From the NCBI RefSeq assembly GCF_022448905.1, contig NZ_JAKVCW010000010.1:1-64000 (forward strand): a stretch of DNA of 64,000 nt, given 5' to 3'. The notes under the pieces are model-generated. The model did not search any database. It had not been told where the DNA came from and was given only the letters and a program-made list of their open reading frames with translations. Of the stretch, positions 1-8,433 are shown in pieces. Origin of the DNA: Shimia sp. (GTDB lineage Bacteria > Pseudomonadota > Alphaproteobacteria > Rhodobacterales > Rhodobacteraceae). Made by a program: the position numbers and the translations under genes. Each line of letters opens with the position of its first letter. Position 1 is the first letter of the stretch.

Positions 1-1
1 T

Positions 2-571
2 CTCTTAGTTCACGCCGCTTTTGGTTCCAAAAACTTTGACGACGGACAGCTGAACTACGCCAACCGCAGCGAGATCACCGGGAATTATGTGAAGGGGGCG
101 AAAGAGAAATGCACCTTCTTGTATAATTCCAACAAGAACGACTTCTCCGACAACTGGTTTGAGGGCTGTGGTATTGGCATCCACTTTACCGCCGGGTCGC
201 AAGACAACCGGATTGTTGGCAATGCCTTTGTGGGCAACCGCACGCAGGTGAAATTTGTCTCTACCAAGTGGCATGAGTGGTCCGAGGAAGGCCGTGGCAA
301 CTACTGGAGTGACAATGCGGCCTTTGACGTAAACGGCGATGGGTTTGCTGACAGCCCCTATCGACCAAACGATTCAATGGATCATGTGCTCTGGAGCCAA
401 CCGGCGGCGAAGATGCTGCTGGGGTCTCCGGCGGTGCAGATGGTGCGGTGGTCGCAATCGGCTTTTCCGGCGTTGTTGCCGGGCGGTGTGGTGGACAGCC
501 ACCCTTTGATGAAACCCAGTCGGCCCCCAGCTGCAATTAGGGCGGCCGAGAAGGGGAACCAAGATGGATAA
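2..571 (+). CDS. nosD: NosD, periplasmic copper-insertion protein for nitrous oxide reductase (5' truncated)
   Basis: The reading frame is open from base 2 to the stop at 569-571, so only the C-terminal ~189 residues are in the window. NosD is a periplasmic right-handed beta-helix protein that works with the NosFY ABC transporter to mature the copper centres of N2O reductase. The visible part shows the typical asparagine-rich repeat turns (NRSEITGNY, NSNKNDFSDN, QDNRIVGNAF) and the RGNYWSDN motif near the end of the family. It overlaps nosF by 8 bases, in the conserved order nosDFYLX. The start, signal peptide and upstream nosR/nosZ would lie to the left of the window. Confidence 0.93.
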   Translation, partial: LLVHAAFGSKNFDDGQLNYANRSEITGNYVKGAKEKCTFLYNSNKNDFSDNWFEGCGIGIHFTAGSQDNRIVGNAFVGNRTQVKFVSTKWHEWSEEGRGNYWSDNAAFDVNGDGFADSPYRPNDSMDHVLWSQPAAKMLLGSPAVQMVRWSQSAFPALLPGGVVDSHPLMKPSRPPAAIRAAEKGNQDG

Positions 572-1454
572 GATCCTAGAAATCCAAGGCCTCGTAAAAG
601 ATCGGGGCAAGACGCGCGTGTTGCATGGCGTGGACCTAACGGTCTCTGCCGGGGAGCGTGTGGCGCTGCTCGGCCACAATGGCGCGGGCAAGTCGACACT
701 GATCAAGACGGTGTTGGGCTTGACCAAACTGGGCGGCGGCAGCGTGAAAATCGCGGGCCACAAACCGGGCAGCGGTGCGGCGCGGGCGGATACGGCGTTT
801 TTGCCGGAGGCGGTGAGTTTTCATCCGGCTCTCACTGGCCGCGAGCAATTGACACTGTTTGCGCGGCTTGCAGGGCAGAAGGCCGATATTCCCGGACTTT
901 TGGAGCGTGTGGGGTTGGCGGATGCGCTGGACCGGCGCATTGGCACCTATTCCAAAGGCATGCGGCAGCGGCTTGGTTTGGCACAAGTGCTGCTAGGCAA
1001 ACCTAAGCTGGCTTTGCTGGATGAACCGACGAGTGGCTTGGACCCGATTTCGCGCCAAGACCTCTATGCCATCATTGATGAGCTGGCAGCGGGCGGTTGT
1101 GCGGTGCTGATCGCGAGCCATGCACTGACTGAAGTGGAAGCACGCACGGATCGGATTGCGATCATGCGCAAAGGGCATCTGGTGGCGGATGACACGCTTG
1201 CGGGCCTGTCTGCCAAAGCGGGGCTGCGTACCAAGATGCGGGTGCGGGCGACCTCGGATGCGGACGCGCTTGTGAAAGTTACGGGGGGACGGCGCATGAA
1301 TGGCGCCTCGGTGGAGATAGAGATTGATGCGGCGGGCAAGATGGACATGCTCCAGAAAATCGCGGCCATGGGGGGCGCGGTTGCAGATGTGGACATCACC
1401 CCGCCACGGCTTGAGGATCTCTATCGTCATTACGCCAAAGAGGGGATGCACTAA
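564..1454 (+). CDS. nosF: NosF, ABC transporter ATPase for NosZ maturation
   Basis: This 296-residue ABC ATPase powers the NosFY complex, which supports copper-site assembly in N2O reductase. Walker A is GHNGAGKST at residues 37-45. The signature region is YSKGMRQRLGLAQ and Walker B with its D-loop reads LALLDEPTSGLD, followed by a switch histidine in IASHAL. The start ATG lies inside the last codons of nosD (8-base overlap), and the stop shares one base with the nosY start, so the genes are translationally coupled. The identification rests on the family motifs plus the nos gene order; the ATPase fold alone would not distinguish it from other exporters. Confidence 0.94.
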   Translation: MDKILEIQGLVKDRGKTRVLHGVDLTVSAGERVALLGHNGAGKSTLIKTVLGLTKLGGGSVKIAGHKPGSGAARADTAFLPEAVSFHPALTGREQLTLFARLAGQKADIPGLLERVGLADALDRRIGTYSKGMRQRLGLAQVLLGKPKLALLDEPTSGLDPISRQDLYAIIDELAAGGCAVLIASHALTEVEARTDRIAIMRKGHLVADDTLAGLSAKAGLRTKMRVRATSDADALVKVTGGRRMNGASVEIEIDAAGKMDMLQKIAAMGGAVADVDITPPRLEDLYRHYAKEGMH

Positions 1455-2272
1455 TGCGGTTCTTGGCTATTGCACAGGCGGAAATGCGCATTCTGGCGCG
1501 CAACCGTTGGCTCTTTATGGCAACTCTGATCATGGTGCTGTTTGCGCTGGCGTTGACCTTCGCAGGCAGCGCGCCCACCGGCACCTTGGGTGTGGACATG
1601 CTGACGGTCTCCGTGACGTCGATGATAACGTTGTCCGTCTATTTGGCGCCTCTTCTGGCGCTGATGATGTCCTTTGACGCCGTGGCGGGGGATGCAGAGC
1701 GGGGCTCCCTGGGGTTGCTGCTGAGCTATCCGGCAGGGCGCGGAGAAATTCTGCTGGGCAAATTTGCCGCGCATCTCGCAGCACTGACCATTGCGATGAC
1801 CGTGGGTTTTGGCAGCGCCGGAGCGATTGCCGCCTATATGGGGGGTGCGGGGCTGGAGAGCGTCTTTGCGCTGCTCCGCCTGATTGGCACCTCCGTTTTG
1901 CTGGGCGGCGTGTTCTTGACGTTGGGCTATATGGTGTCTTCGCTGGCGAAGTCCGCAACTTCTGCAGCGGGCATGGCCGCTGGGCTGTGGCTGATCTTTG
2001 TGGTGCTTTACGATCTGGGCCTTTTGGGCGCAGTGGTGATGGACAGCGGCGGTTGGTTCACCGAAACGCTCTTCCCGTGGCTGATGGTGGCCAACCCGGC
2101 GGATGCTTTCCGCCTGTGGAACATTGCCAGCTCTGAAAGCGTGGCCTTGGCCAGCGGCATGGTTGGGGCGGCTTCAGCCTTGCCAAGCTGGGCGGCACCT
2201 TTGTCACTGGCGATCTGGCCGCTCTTGGGCTTTGCCTTCGCTCGGCTGGCCTTCCGGAGGGTAGAGCCATGA
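1454..2272 (+). CDS. nosY: NosY, ABC transporter permease for NosZ maturation
   Basis: This is a 272-residue integral membrane protein with about six hydrophobic segments, of the ABC-2 permease type, and is the membrane partner of NosF. The N-terminus (AEMRILARNRWLFMATLIMVLFALALTF) is a typical cytoplasmic stretch leading into TM1. The motif region AGDAERGSLGLLLSYPAGRGEILLGKF between TM2 and TM3 is characteristic of NosY-type permeases. The start overlaps the nosF stop by one base and the end overlaps nosL by four bases (ATGA), consistent with one nos operon. Confidence 0.93.
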   Translation: MRFLAIAQAEMRILARNRWLFMATLIMVLFALALTFAGSAPTGTLGVDMLTVSVTSMITLSVYLAPLLALMMSFDAVAGDAERGSLGLLLSYPAGRGEILLGKFAAHLAALTIAMTVGFGSAGAIAAYMGGAGLESVFALLRLIGTSVLLGGVFLTLGYMVSSLAKSATSAAGMAAGLWLIFVVLYDLGLLGAVVMDSGGWFTETLFPWLMVANPADAFRLWNIASSESVALASGMVGAASALPSWAAPLSLAIWPLLGFAFARLAFRRVEP

Positions 2273-2790
2273 GGATTGCCCTTGTTGCCGCAGCGCTGCT
2301 GGTACTGGCCGCCTGCAAAGAAGAGGTGGCGGAAGCGCCGCCGGATCCGGTGCCTTTGACTGAAGAGGCGTTAAGCTTTTTTTGTCAGATGAATGTGGCG
2401 GAGCATGGTGGTCCTAAAGGTCAGATCCATCTGGAGGGCTATCCCGCACCGCTGTTCTTTGCGCAAACCCGCGATATGGTGGCTTATCTCAAAAGCCCCG
2501 AACGGGACGCAAAAATCATCGGTGTTTACGTGAGCGACATGGGTGCCGCGCCAAATTGGGCGCAACCGGGAATCAATAATTGGGTGCTTGCAAAGGACGC
2601 CCATTTTGTTGTTGGGGCCAAAGTTGCCGGTGGAATGGGCGCTCAGGAGGTGGTTCCGTTCAAAGAAGTGCAAGATGCTGCAAATTTTGCGGCTCAATGG
2701 GGTGGGCAAATAATGCAAATCGATGCTATTCCCCCCGAAGCAGTCCTTGGACCTATAGATTTAGATCAGACGTTGGAGACCCCGTCATGA
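2269..2790 (+). CDS. nosL: NosL, copper-binding lipoprotein (Cu chaperone)
   Basis: This 173-residue outer-membrane-type lipoprotein is expected to hold Cu(I) and hand it to the NosDFY complex. The signal peptide ends in the lipobox LAAC with the lipidated Cys at residue 16. The mature part carries FFCQMNVAEHGGPKGQIHLEG, matching the NosL C-x-M metal-binding pattern. It overlaps nosY and nosX through ATGA junctions on both sides. The length is usual for the family. Confidence 0.93.
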   Translation: MRIALVAAALLVLAACKEEVAEAPPDPVPLTEEALSFFCQMNVAEHGGPKGQIHLEGYPAPLFFAQTRDMVAYLKSPERDAKIIGVYVSDMGAAPNWAQPGINNWVLAKDAHFVVGAKVAGGMGAQEVVPFKEVQDAANFAAQWGGQIMQIDAIPPEAVLGPIDLDQTLETPS

Positions 2791-3680
2791 CCCGTTTGAA
2801 CCGTCGCCGTTTTCTGACCATCGCCGCAGCCAGCGCCGCTGTGCCGGCTGGCATGGCTTTGGCCGCTACTGAAACCGCCACCTGGTCGGGCATCGCGCTG
2901 GGCGCACCGGCGCAAATGAAGATTGCCGGCATGAGCGCTTCTGAAGCTGCACCGATCTTTGCGGCAGTCGAAGCCGAGCTGTCCCGTCTGGAAGGCATCT
3001 TCTCTTTGTACCGCGACAGCGCGCTGACCACGCTGAACCGTGACGGTGTTCTGTCCGCTCCGGCACCAGAGCTGCTCGAAGTGCTGAGCCTGAGCGACAG
3101 CATCAACAAAGCCAGCGGCGGCGCATTTGACCCATCCGTGCAGCCTTTGTGGCTGGCCAAAGGTGGCAAAGGCGACGTTTCTAACGCGCAGGGCCTCGTG
3201 GGTTGGCAAAACGTTCAGTTTGACACTGCAGCGGTGAAGTTTGACGCCGACGGCATGGCGCTGACCCTAAACGGCATCGCGCAGGGTTACGTGACCGATC
3301 GCGTTGTGGCGCTGATGAAAGACGCGGGCCTGACCAACGTGCTGATGGACATGGGTGAAGTTGCGGCGCTGGGCACCAAAGCAGATGGCGCTGGCTGGAA
3401 AGCTGGTGTGTCCACTCCGGAAGGCGACATCGTGGCCCGCGTGACCCTGACCGATCGTGCGCTGGCAACCTCCGCACCGTCGGCCACTGTTCTGTCCGGC
3501 ACCGAAGGCCACATCTTCCTGCCAAACGGCGCAGCAAGTGTTCATGCGCTGGCCTCTGTATCCGCACCTAAGGCCGCTGTCGCCGACGCGCTGTCCACTG
3601 CGCTGTGCCTGATGGATGAAGCCGCTGGCCGCGCCATGGTGGACCAGTTTGAAGGTGCGCGCATCGAAGCGCTGGCTTAA
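2787..3680 (+). CDS. nosX: NosX, periplasmic FAD:protein FMN transferase (ApbE family)
   Basis: This 297-residue ApbE-family protein attaches FMN covalently to the NosR flavoprotein in denitrifiers. The start is the ATG at 2787, which overlaps the nosL stop by four bases; an upstream in-frame extension inside nosL exists but is not needed. A twin-arginine signal (NRRRFLTIAAAS, residues 5-16) sends it folded to the periplasm. ApbE landmarks are GGAFDPS, GIAQGYVTDRV (from residue 163) and the metal-binding DMGE at 188-191. It is the last gene of the operon and is followed by a terminator. Confidence 0.92.
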   Translation: MTRLNRRRFLTIAAASAAVPAGMALAATETATWSGIALGAPAQMKIAGMSASEAAPIFAAVEAELSRLEGIFSLYRDSALTTLNRDGVLSAPAPELLEVLSLSDSINKASGGAFDPSVQPLWLAKGGKGDVSNAQGLVGWQNVQFDTAAVKFDADGMALTLNGIAQGYVTDRVVALMKDAGLTNVLMDMGEVAALGTKADGAGWKAGVSTPEGDIVARVTLTDRALATSAPSATVLSGTEGHIFLPNGAASVHALASVSAPKAAVADALSTALCLMDEAAGRAMVDQFEGARIEALA

Positions 3681-3710
3681 GCCACAAGGGCAATTGCCCA
3701 CAGAATTTGG

Positions 3711-3742
3711 GCCTCTCGCACGGGTGTGCGGGGGGCTTTTTT
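3711..3742 (+). terminator. Rho-independent terminator of the nos operon
   Basis: The stem GCCTCTCGCAC / GTGCGGGGGGC (two G-U pairs, 4-base loop) is followed by TTTTTT. It lies 30 bases after the nosX stop. Confidence 0.85.
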
Positions 3743-3957
3743 GTGTCTTTTTAAGCTGTATGCGGGTTGCACTCTTCATGCGGAGCGCGTGATTGGACTG
3801 GTTTTGAATTCTGTGCCTTTAGGCCAAAATTCAGGATCCAATATGTGAAATCCGTGCCTAAGTGCCTCAGAAAAAATAGTAAAATTTACCAGTTTACCAG
3901 TGTGTAGGCGGCGTTATGGGGAGCGTAAGGGATCCGTTAACGATCATTTCCCTAGAT

Positions 3958-3978
3958 TGGTATCGGAATTCTATACCA
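3958..3978 (+). promoter_or_regulatory. Inverted repeat just before the chemoreceptor start
   Basis: TGGTAT (3958-3963) and ATACCA (3973-3978) are complementary with a 9-base spacer, and the right arm runs into the purine-rich AGGGAATGAAGG that would serve as ribosome-binding region. Elsewhere, 3743-4000 holds no gene that I can support. It contains a second weak hairpin (TGAATT at 3805-3810 with AATTCA at 3828-3833) and a tandem TTTACCAG repeat near 3885-3900. Function is unproven: it could be an operator or a translation-control hairpin. Confidence 0.3.
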
Positions 3979-4000
3979 GGGAATGAAGGTACTATTAACG

Positions 4001-5479
4001 ATGACGACTACTTTGGCTGCCACCGTGACGCACTTTGGACTGGATGGCAAAGACGGCGAGATACTCGCCCGGGCCGGGGTCAAGGTGACCAAATGGTTGG
4101 ACGAGGTTCTTGACCACTTTTACGACTTTGCGACGGCGCAGGAACAGGCGGCGAGCTTCTTTAAATCTGAAGAGATGTTGGCGCATGCGCGCAGCCAGCA
4201 GAAGAAACACTGGACCAAGCTTCTCAATGGCGAATTCGATGAGGATTTTGCCGCCGCAGCCAAGACCATTGGCGAGGTGCATTTCCGGATTGAACTGCCA
4301 TTTGAACTCTATCTGGCCGGATATGCGCGGGCGACATCCTTTATCCAAGCACTGCTGGTGGCGCGGGCTGGCAAAGTGATTGGCCCGGTGGGCAAGTCGC
4401 AGCTGTCCAAACAGCTTTCTGCGCTGGACCGTGCCTTCACCTTGGATATGAACTTGGTGATTGATGCCTATTTCCACGCGCAACAGGCGGAGCAGGCACG
4501 GGCGTTCAAGTATCTGCAAGATGGTATGCAGCGGATGGCGCAGAAGGACCTGTCCCAGGAGATTCCTGGCCCAGACCGCAGCGATTTTCCGGCACGACAT
4601 GATGACATGCGCAAAGGGTTCAATCAGTTGCAAAGCGACATGGGGGAAGTGATGCGCTCCATCAAGATGGCGACCGATGACCTTGATCTGACCGCAGCCG
4701 AAGTCAACTCGGGCGCCGATGATCTGGCCCGACGCACGGAAACGCAGGCGGCGACATTGGAGCAGACAACACAATCGGTGGAGGAGATTACCAAAAGCGT
4801 GCAGTCGTCCTCCAGCGCCACGCAGGAGACCGATGCGATGATGTCCCAAACCCATCAGAAGGCCAAAACCGGTCAGGAGGTGATGGCGGATACTGTGGCG
4901 AAAATGCAGGAGATTGCCGAGTCGTCGTCACAGATTTCCCAGATCACCGGGGTGATTGATGACATCGCTTTCCAGACCAATCTGTTGGCGCTGAATGCGG
5001 GTGTTGAGGCGGCGCGGGCCGGGGACGCGGGGCGTGGCTTTGCGGTTGTGGCTTCAGAAGTGCGTGGTTTGGCGCAACGGGCTGCGGAGTCGGCGGCGGA
5101 GATCAGCGATTTGATCAAGGCGTCTTCTGATCTGGTGGAAAACGGCGTGGAGATGGTCGATCAGGCCGGGCGCGTGTTGGGTGATATTGTCCAGAAGGTG
5201 GAGACTGTGGCCGGGCTGACGTCACAAGTGGCCAACTCCTCTAAAGAACAGTCGGAAGGGTTGAGCCAGATTTCCAGCAGCCTGTCGCAGTTGGATAATG
5301 TGACCCAACAGAATGCCGCCATGGTGGAACAAACCGCCGCCGCCGTAGGTTCGATGCAGCGTGATACCATCTCGATGGCGCATCTGGTGAGCGAGTTTGA
5401 ATTGGCAGAGCTAAATGCGCAGGCCGGTGCGGGCTCCGACTTAGAAGTGGAAGCGCCGGCGGATCAGGTCGCGGCGTAA
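4001..5479 (+). CDS. Soluble globin-coupled methyl-accepting chemotaxis protein (HemAT-like)
   Basis: This is a 492-residue cytoplasmic chemoreceptor with no membrane segments. Residues ~1-165 form a protoglobin/globin-coupled sensor domain, with IGEVHFRIELPFELYLAGY placing the likely proximal haem ligand at His94. The C-terminal ~300 residues are an MCP signalling domain with the hairpin tip IDDIAFQTNLLALNAGVEAARAG near residues 318-340 (the usual NAAVEAARAGE is slightly changed). Known family members sense O2 and some bind NO or CO. An ATG at 3983 is in frame but has no spaced Shine-Dalgarno; the GAAGG at 3985-3989 fits a start at 4001. The flanking nos genes and nnrS suggest gas taxis linked to denitrification. 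Confidence 0.88.
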   Translation: MTTTLAATVTHFGLDGKDGEILARAGVKVTKWLDEVLDHFYDFATAQEQAASFFKSEEMLAHARSQQKKHWTKLLNGEFDEDFAAAAKTIGEVHFRIELPFELYLAGYARATSFIQALLVARAGKVIGPVGKSQLSKQLSALDRAFTLDMNLVIDAYFHAQQAEQARAFKYLQDGMQRMAQKDLSQEIPGPDRSDFPARHDDMRKGFNQLQSDMGEVMRSIKMATDDLDLTAAEVNSGADDLARRTETQAATLEQTTQSVEEITKSVQSSSSATQETDAMMSQTHQKAKTGQEVMADTVAKMQEIAESSSQISQITGVIDDIAFQTNLLALNAGVEAARAGDAGRGFAVVASEVRGLAQRAAESAAEISDLIKASSDLVENGVEMVDQAGRVLGDIVQKVETVAGLTSQVANSSKEQSEGLSQISSSLSQLDNVTQQNAAMVEQTAAAVGSMQRDTISMAHLVSEFELAELNAQAGAGSDLEVEAPADQVAA

Positions 5480-5575
5480 CTGCAGCTTCTTGAGACACAA
5501 AGGAGGGCCGGAGCGCGGATGCGTTTCGGCTTTTGATTTTTGTGCTGCGACTTTTTCCCGCTTTGTTGAAACGGC

Positions 5576-5589
5576 TTGGGTTTGGTCAA
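5576..5589 (+). promoter_or_regulatory. Candidate FNR/NnrR-type box upstream of nnrS
   Basis: TTGGGTTTGGTCAA fits the TTG-N8-CAA form used by CRP/FNR-family NO or redox regulators, with a perfect GTCAA right arm and a degenerate left arm. It sits about 60 bases before the nnrS start. It may be a chance match, since short half-sites are common. Confidence 0.35.
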
Positions 5590-5648
5590 GTGGCACCGGC
5601 CTGCTTCGGCCTAGGGTGGCGGTGAACAGGTTGTGCAATAGGTGACTG

Positions 5649-6833
5649 ATGGCTGCGATTTGGCGTTTGTTTTCAGAAGGTTTTCGCATTTTCTTCCTTG
5701 CGGCAGGCGTGTTTGGCGCTGGTTCGGGGATTCTCTGGACCTTGCCACTGGCGGCCGGCGGGGCGGGCATGGATGCGCTGTCCATGGCGCCAAGCCAATG
5801 GCACGCGCATGAGATGATTTTCGGCTACGGGGCGGCGGCAATTGGCGGGTTTTTCCTGACAGCCGTGCCAAACTGGACCGGCACCAAAGGCGCGCGTGTA
5901 GGCTATATCGCGGGCGTATTTGCGCTTTGGTTGATTGGTCGGACAGCGCTGTGGCCCCTGGGGGTGGTGTCGCCGATGACAGCGATGGTGGCGGATTTGT
6001 TGTTCATTCCGGTTTTGGCGTGGAAAATCTTCAGCCAACTGCTGAAGCGGCCCAAGCCGCAGAATATGGTGCTGCTCACGATGTTGGTGGCACTGTGGGT
6101 GAGCAACCTTTTGATGCATCTGGAGTGGACGGATTTGACCGATGACACTGCCCGGCAGGGATTGCTGGGCGGGTTGATGACTTTGGTTGGATTGATTGGC
6201 GTGCTGGGCGGTCGGGTGACGCCAGCGTTTACGCGCAATGCGATGAAGCGGGTCGCGGTGCCAGAAGTGGACTGGCCGCATACGCCCGAGTTGCTCAACA
6301 AGGCCGCGATAGCAACTTCGCTGGTGCTGCCTTGGGCGGCGATGAGCGGCGTGGATGTGCTTTTGGCAACGGTCGCCTTGATCGCCGGGGCCGTGCATCT
6401 TGCGCGGCTCAGCGGGTGGAAAAGCCTTTGGACCGCCGGTCAGCCCATCTTGTGGTCGCTGCACATTGGCATGGCGTTTCTAGCGCTGGGCCTGATCCTC
6501 TGGGGGCTGGCCGGATTTGGCATCGGGCAGGAAGTGGCCGCGATCCATGTGTTGGGTATTGGCTGTGTTGGCGGCATGACGCTGGCGGTGATGAGCCGCG
6601 CGGCTTTGGGCCACACAGGGCGGACACTGATCGCGCCGGGTCCAGTGGCCTGGGCCTATGGCGTGATGGCCTGTGCCGCGCTGATACGTTGGGTCGGCCA
6701 GAGCGTTTTGATGGCGGTCTATGACTTTACGTTGATGTTGTCCGGGGGGCTGTGGGTGGCGGCGATGGTGTTGTTCCTGATCGCGATTTACCCGATGGTG
6801 ATTGCCCCCCGCGTCGACGGGAAAAGCGCCTAA
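5649..6833 (+). CDS. nnrS: NnrS family haem/copper membrane protein
   Basis: This 394-residue polytopic protein has about twelve hydrophobic segments. NnrS-type features include the early FSEGFRIFFLAAGVFGAGSGILW, the histidine pair WHAHEMIFGYGAAAIGGFFLTAVPNWTG, and AIHVLGIGCVGGMTLAVMSRAALGHTGR. Family members are haem- and copper-containing inner-membrane proteins made under denitrifying conditions and linked to relief of nitrosative stress; the exact reaction is not settled. It lies 170 bases after the globin chemoreceptor on the same strand. Its stop overlaps that of the convergent gene downstream. Confidence 0.92.
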   Translation: MAAIWRLFSEGFRIFFLAAGVFGAGSGILWTLPLAAGGAGMDALSMAPSQWHAHEMIFGYGAAAIGGFFLTAVPNWTGTKGARVGYIAGVFALWLIGRTALWPLGVVSPMTAMVADLLFIPVLAWKIFSQLLKRPKPQNMVLLTMLVALWVSNLLMHLEWTDLTDDTARQGLLGGLMTLVGLIGVLGGRVTPAFTRNAMKRVAVPEVDWPHTPELLNKAAIATSLVLPWAAMSGVDVLLATVALIAGAVHLARLSGWKSLWTAGQPILWSLHIGMAFLALGLILWGLAGFGIGQEVAAIHVLGIGCVGGMTLAVMSRAALGHTGRTLIAPGPVAWAYGVMACAALIRWVGQSVLMAVYDFTLMLSGGLWVAAMVLFLIAIYPMVIAPRVDGKSA

Positions 6834-7666
6834 GCCTTTTTGCTGTCATCCACGATGGTCATTTTTGCGAGGCCGCTTTCCCCCAAAGGAATGGTGGCAA
6901 AAGGTCCGCCGATGGTCATCTGCGCAAGATCGGTGGGATCGGCTGGCGGTGCGTCGGCAAGGATGGCCTCGGCAAACTGTTCCGCGTTGTCTTGCGGTTT
7001 GTAGCCTATGTGGCCTGCGCCGGTGTTGTGTACCGGGGCGCGGTCGTTGTTGGAGATGCCGTAGACAATGGAAAAGCCTACGGTTTGTGCGGTGATCGCG
7101 GCGGTGACCATGCGGATAAGATCATCATAGCTGAGCCATGTGGAGAGCGAGCGCGGGGCCACGACCGGCGCGCAGGAAAAGATGCGCATGTGCACACTTT
7201 CCACACCGCGTTTGTCCCAATACATGCGGCCCAGATCTTCGGCAAAGCACTTGGCGAGGCCGTAGAATGTGTCCGGACGGTGCGGCGCGTCGATGCCGAT
7301 GTTGTCGGCGATTTTGTGCATGCCCACAGCGTGAACGGAGCTGGCGTAGACCACCCGTTTCACACCATTGCGGTAGGCGGCTTCCCAGACGTTATGCGCG
7401 CCAATGATATTGGGGCCGAGGATTTCCTCAAACGGGGCCTCATCGCCAATGGCGCCAAAATGCACCACCATGTCGGCGTCTTTCAGCACCTCAATCATGG
7501 CCGCCAGGTCAGCCAGATCGGCCTGCACATAGCGTTCGCCGGCATAGAGCGTGCCAATGTCCTCAGCGATGTCGGTGGAAACCAGTTCATCTGCCAGTTT
7601 GGTCAGTGGCTCCCGCAGGTAAGAGCCAAGGCGGCCAGCGGCGCCGGTGAGGACAAGTTTCTTCAT
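6830..7666 (-). CDS. NAD-dependent epimerase/dehydrogenase, uronate dehydrogenase-like
   Basis: This is a 278-residue extended short-chain dehydrogenase. The nucleotide-binding loop is VLTGAAGRLGS at the N-terminus, the serine region is YASSVHAVG and the catalytic pair lies in YGLAKCFAED (Y-x-x-x-K). Overall layout and the segments IIGAHNVWEAA, FSYDDLIRM-like and GISNND resemble bacterial uronate dehydrogenases, which oxidise the C1 of uronic acids to aldarolactones. It is the last gene of the minus-strand hyu operon, 2 bases after the aldolase stop. The real substrate is unknown; an aldehyde or hydroxy acid from the neighbouring reactions is an alternative to a sugar acid. Confidence 0.8.
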   Translation of the reverse strand: MKKLVLTGAAGRLGSYLREPLTKLADELVSTDIAEDIGTLYAGERYVQADLADLAAMIEVLKDADMVVHFGAIGDEAPFEEILGPNIIGAHNVWEAAYRNGVKRVVYASSVHAVGMHKIADNIGIDAPHRPDTFYGLAKCFAEDLGRMYWDKRGVESVHMRIFSCAPVVAPRSLSTWLSYDDLIRMVTAAITAQTVGFSIVYGISNNDRAPVHNTGAGHIGYKPQDNAEQFAEAILADAPPADPTDLAQMTIGGPFATIPLGESGLAKMTIVDDSKKA

Positions 7667-7668
7667 GG

Positions 7669-8433
7669 TCAGGGAGCTTTCACGTCTTCTAGTAAAGTGT
7701 CTGCGGCGTGGGCCAAAAGACCGGCGTCTGAGCCACAGGCGACAAAGGTGAATCCCGCGCTCAACAGGCGGCGGGCAAAGGACACGTCGCGCACCAGGGT
7801 GCCGACGGGGATTTTCTTGGAAATCAGGCGCATGGCGGCGGGCAGGATTTTGGCCCAGACCTCGTCATGCATGGCCTGGCCGAGGTAGCCCATGTCGGCG
7901 GCAATATCGGCGGGTCCAAAGAAGACGCCATCGACGCCCTCGGTGGTGGCAATGGCTTCGACATTTTCCAGCGCATGCAGGGACTCGACTTGCACCAGTA
8001 CGGCGGTTTGGTCGTCCACAGTTGGTGTATAGCACTTGTCGCGGCCAAAGCCGGTGGCGCGCGTGGTGCCGCCATAGCCGCGGACGCCTTTGGGCGGGTA
8101 GCGCGTGGCGGCGACCGCGGCGGCGGCTTCTTCGGCGTTTTGCACCATCGGGAACAGCAATCCCGGCGCGCCCATGTCCATTAGACGTTTGATCTTCGCG
8201 GGATCTGTCCAGTCTGGGCGCACAATGGCGGTGCTGTCATAGCCTTTGATGACCTGCAGTTGCGCCTGCACATCGGCCAGCTCCCCCGCGCCATGCTCCA
8301 TGTCCAGCAGCAGCCAGTCATACCCCGCGCCTGCGACCACTTCGGTGGTCAAGGGGTCGCCAAGCGAGACCCAGAGGCCAATTTGCGGTTTGCCATCGCG
8401 GATTGCGGTCAGGAATGGGTTGGATTGCACCAT
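7669..8433 (-). CDS. HpcH/HpaI family aldolase
   Basis: This 254-residue class II aldolase belongs to the family that cleaves 4-hydroxy-2-oxoacids to pyruvate plus an aldehyde. The conserved blocks are present: LLLDMEHGAG, RPDWTDPAKIKRLMDMGAPGLLFPMVQNAEEA, the metal-binding E in VQVESLHALENV, and VFFGPADIAADMG with the second metal ligand Asp. It overlaps the oxidase stop by one base and so belongs to the same operon. Plausible substrates are hydroxy-oxo-acids made from the deaminated product of the oxidase, but this is inference. Confidence 0.88.
   Translation of the reverse strand: MVQSNPFLTAIRDGKPQIGLWVSLGDPLTTEVVAGAGYDWLLLDMEHGAGELADVQAQLQVIKGYDSTAIVRPDWTDPAKIKRLMDMGAPGLLFPMVQNAEEAAAAVAATRYPPKGVRGYGGTTRATGFGRDKCYTPTVDDQTAVLVQVESLHALENVEAIATTEGVDGVFFGPADIAADMGYLGQAMHDEVWAKILPAAMRLISKKIPVGTLVRDVSFARRLLSAGFTFVACGSDAGLLAHAADTLLEDVKAP

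Noticed and set aside
3930..4000. Two TTAACGAT elements as CtrA half-sites near the chemoreceptor
   Set aside because: The full TTAA-N7-TTAA site is missing, and the match could be by chance; one copy overlaps the start.
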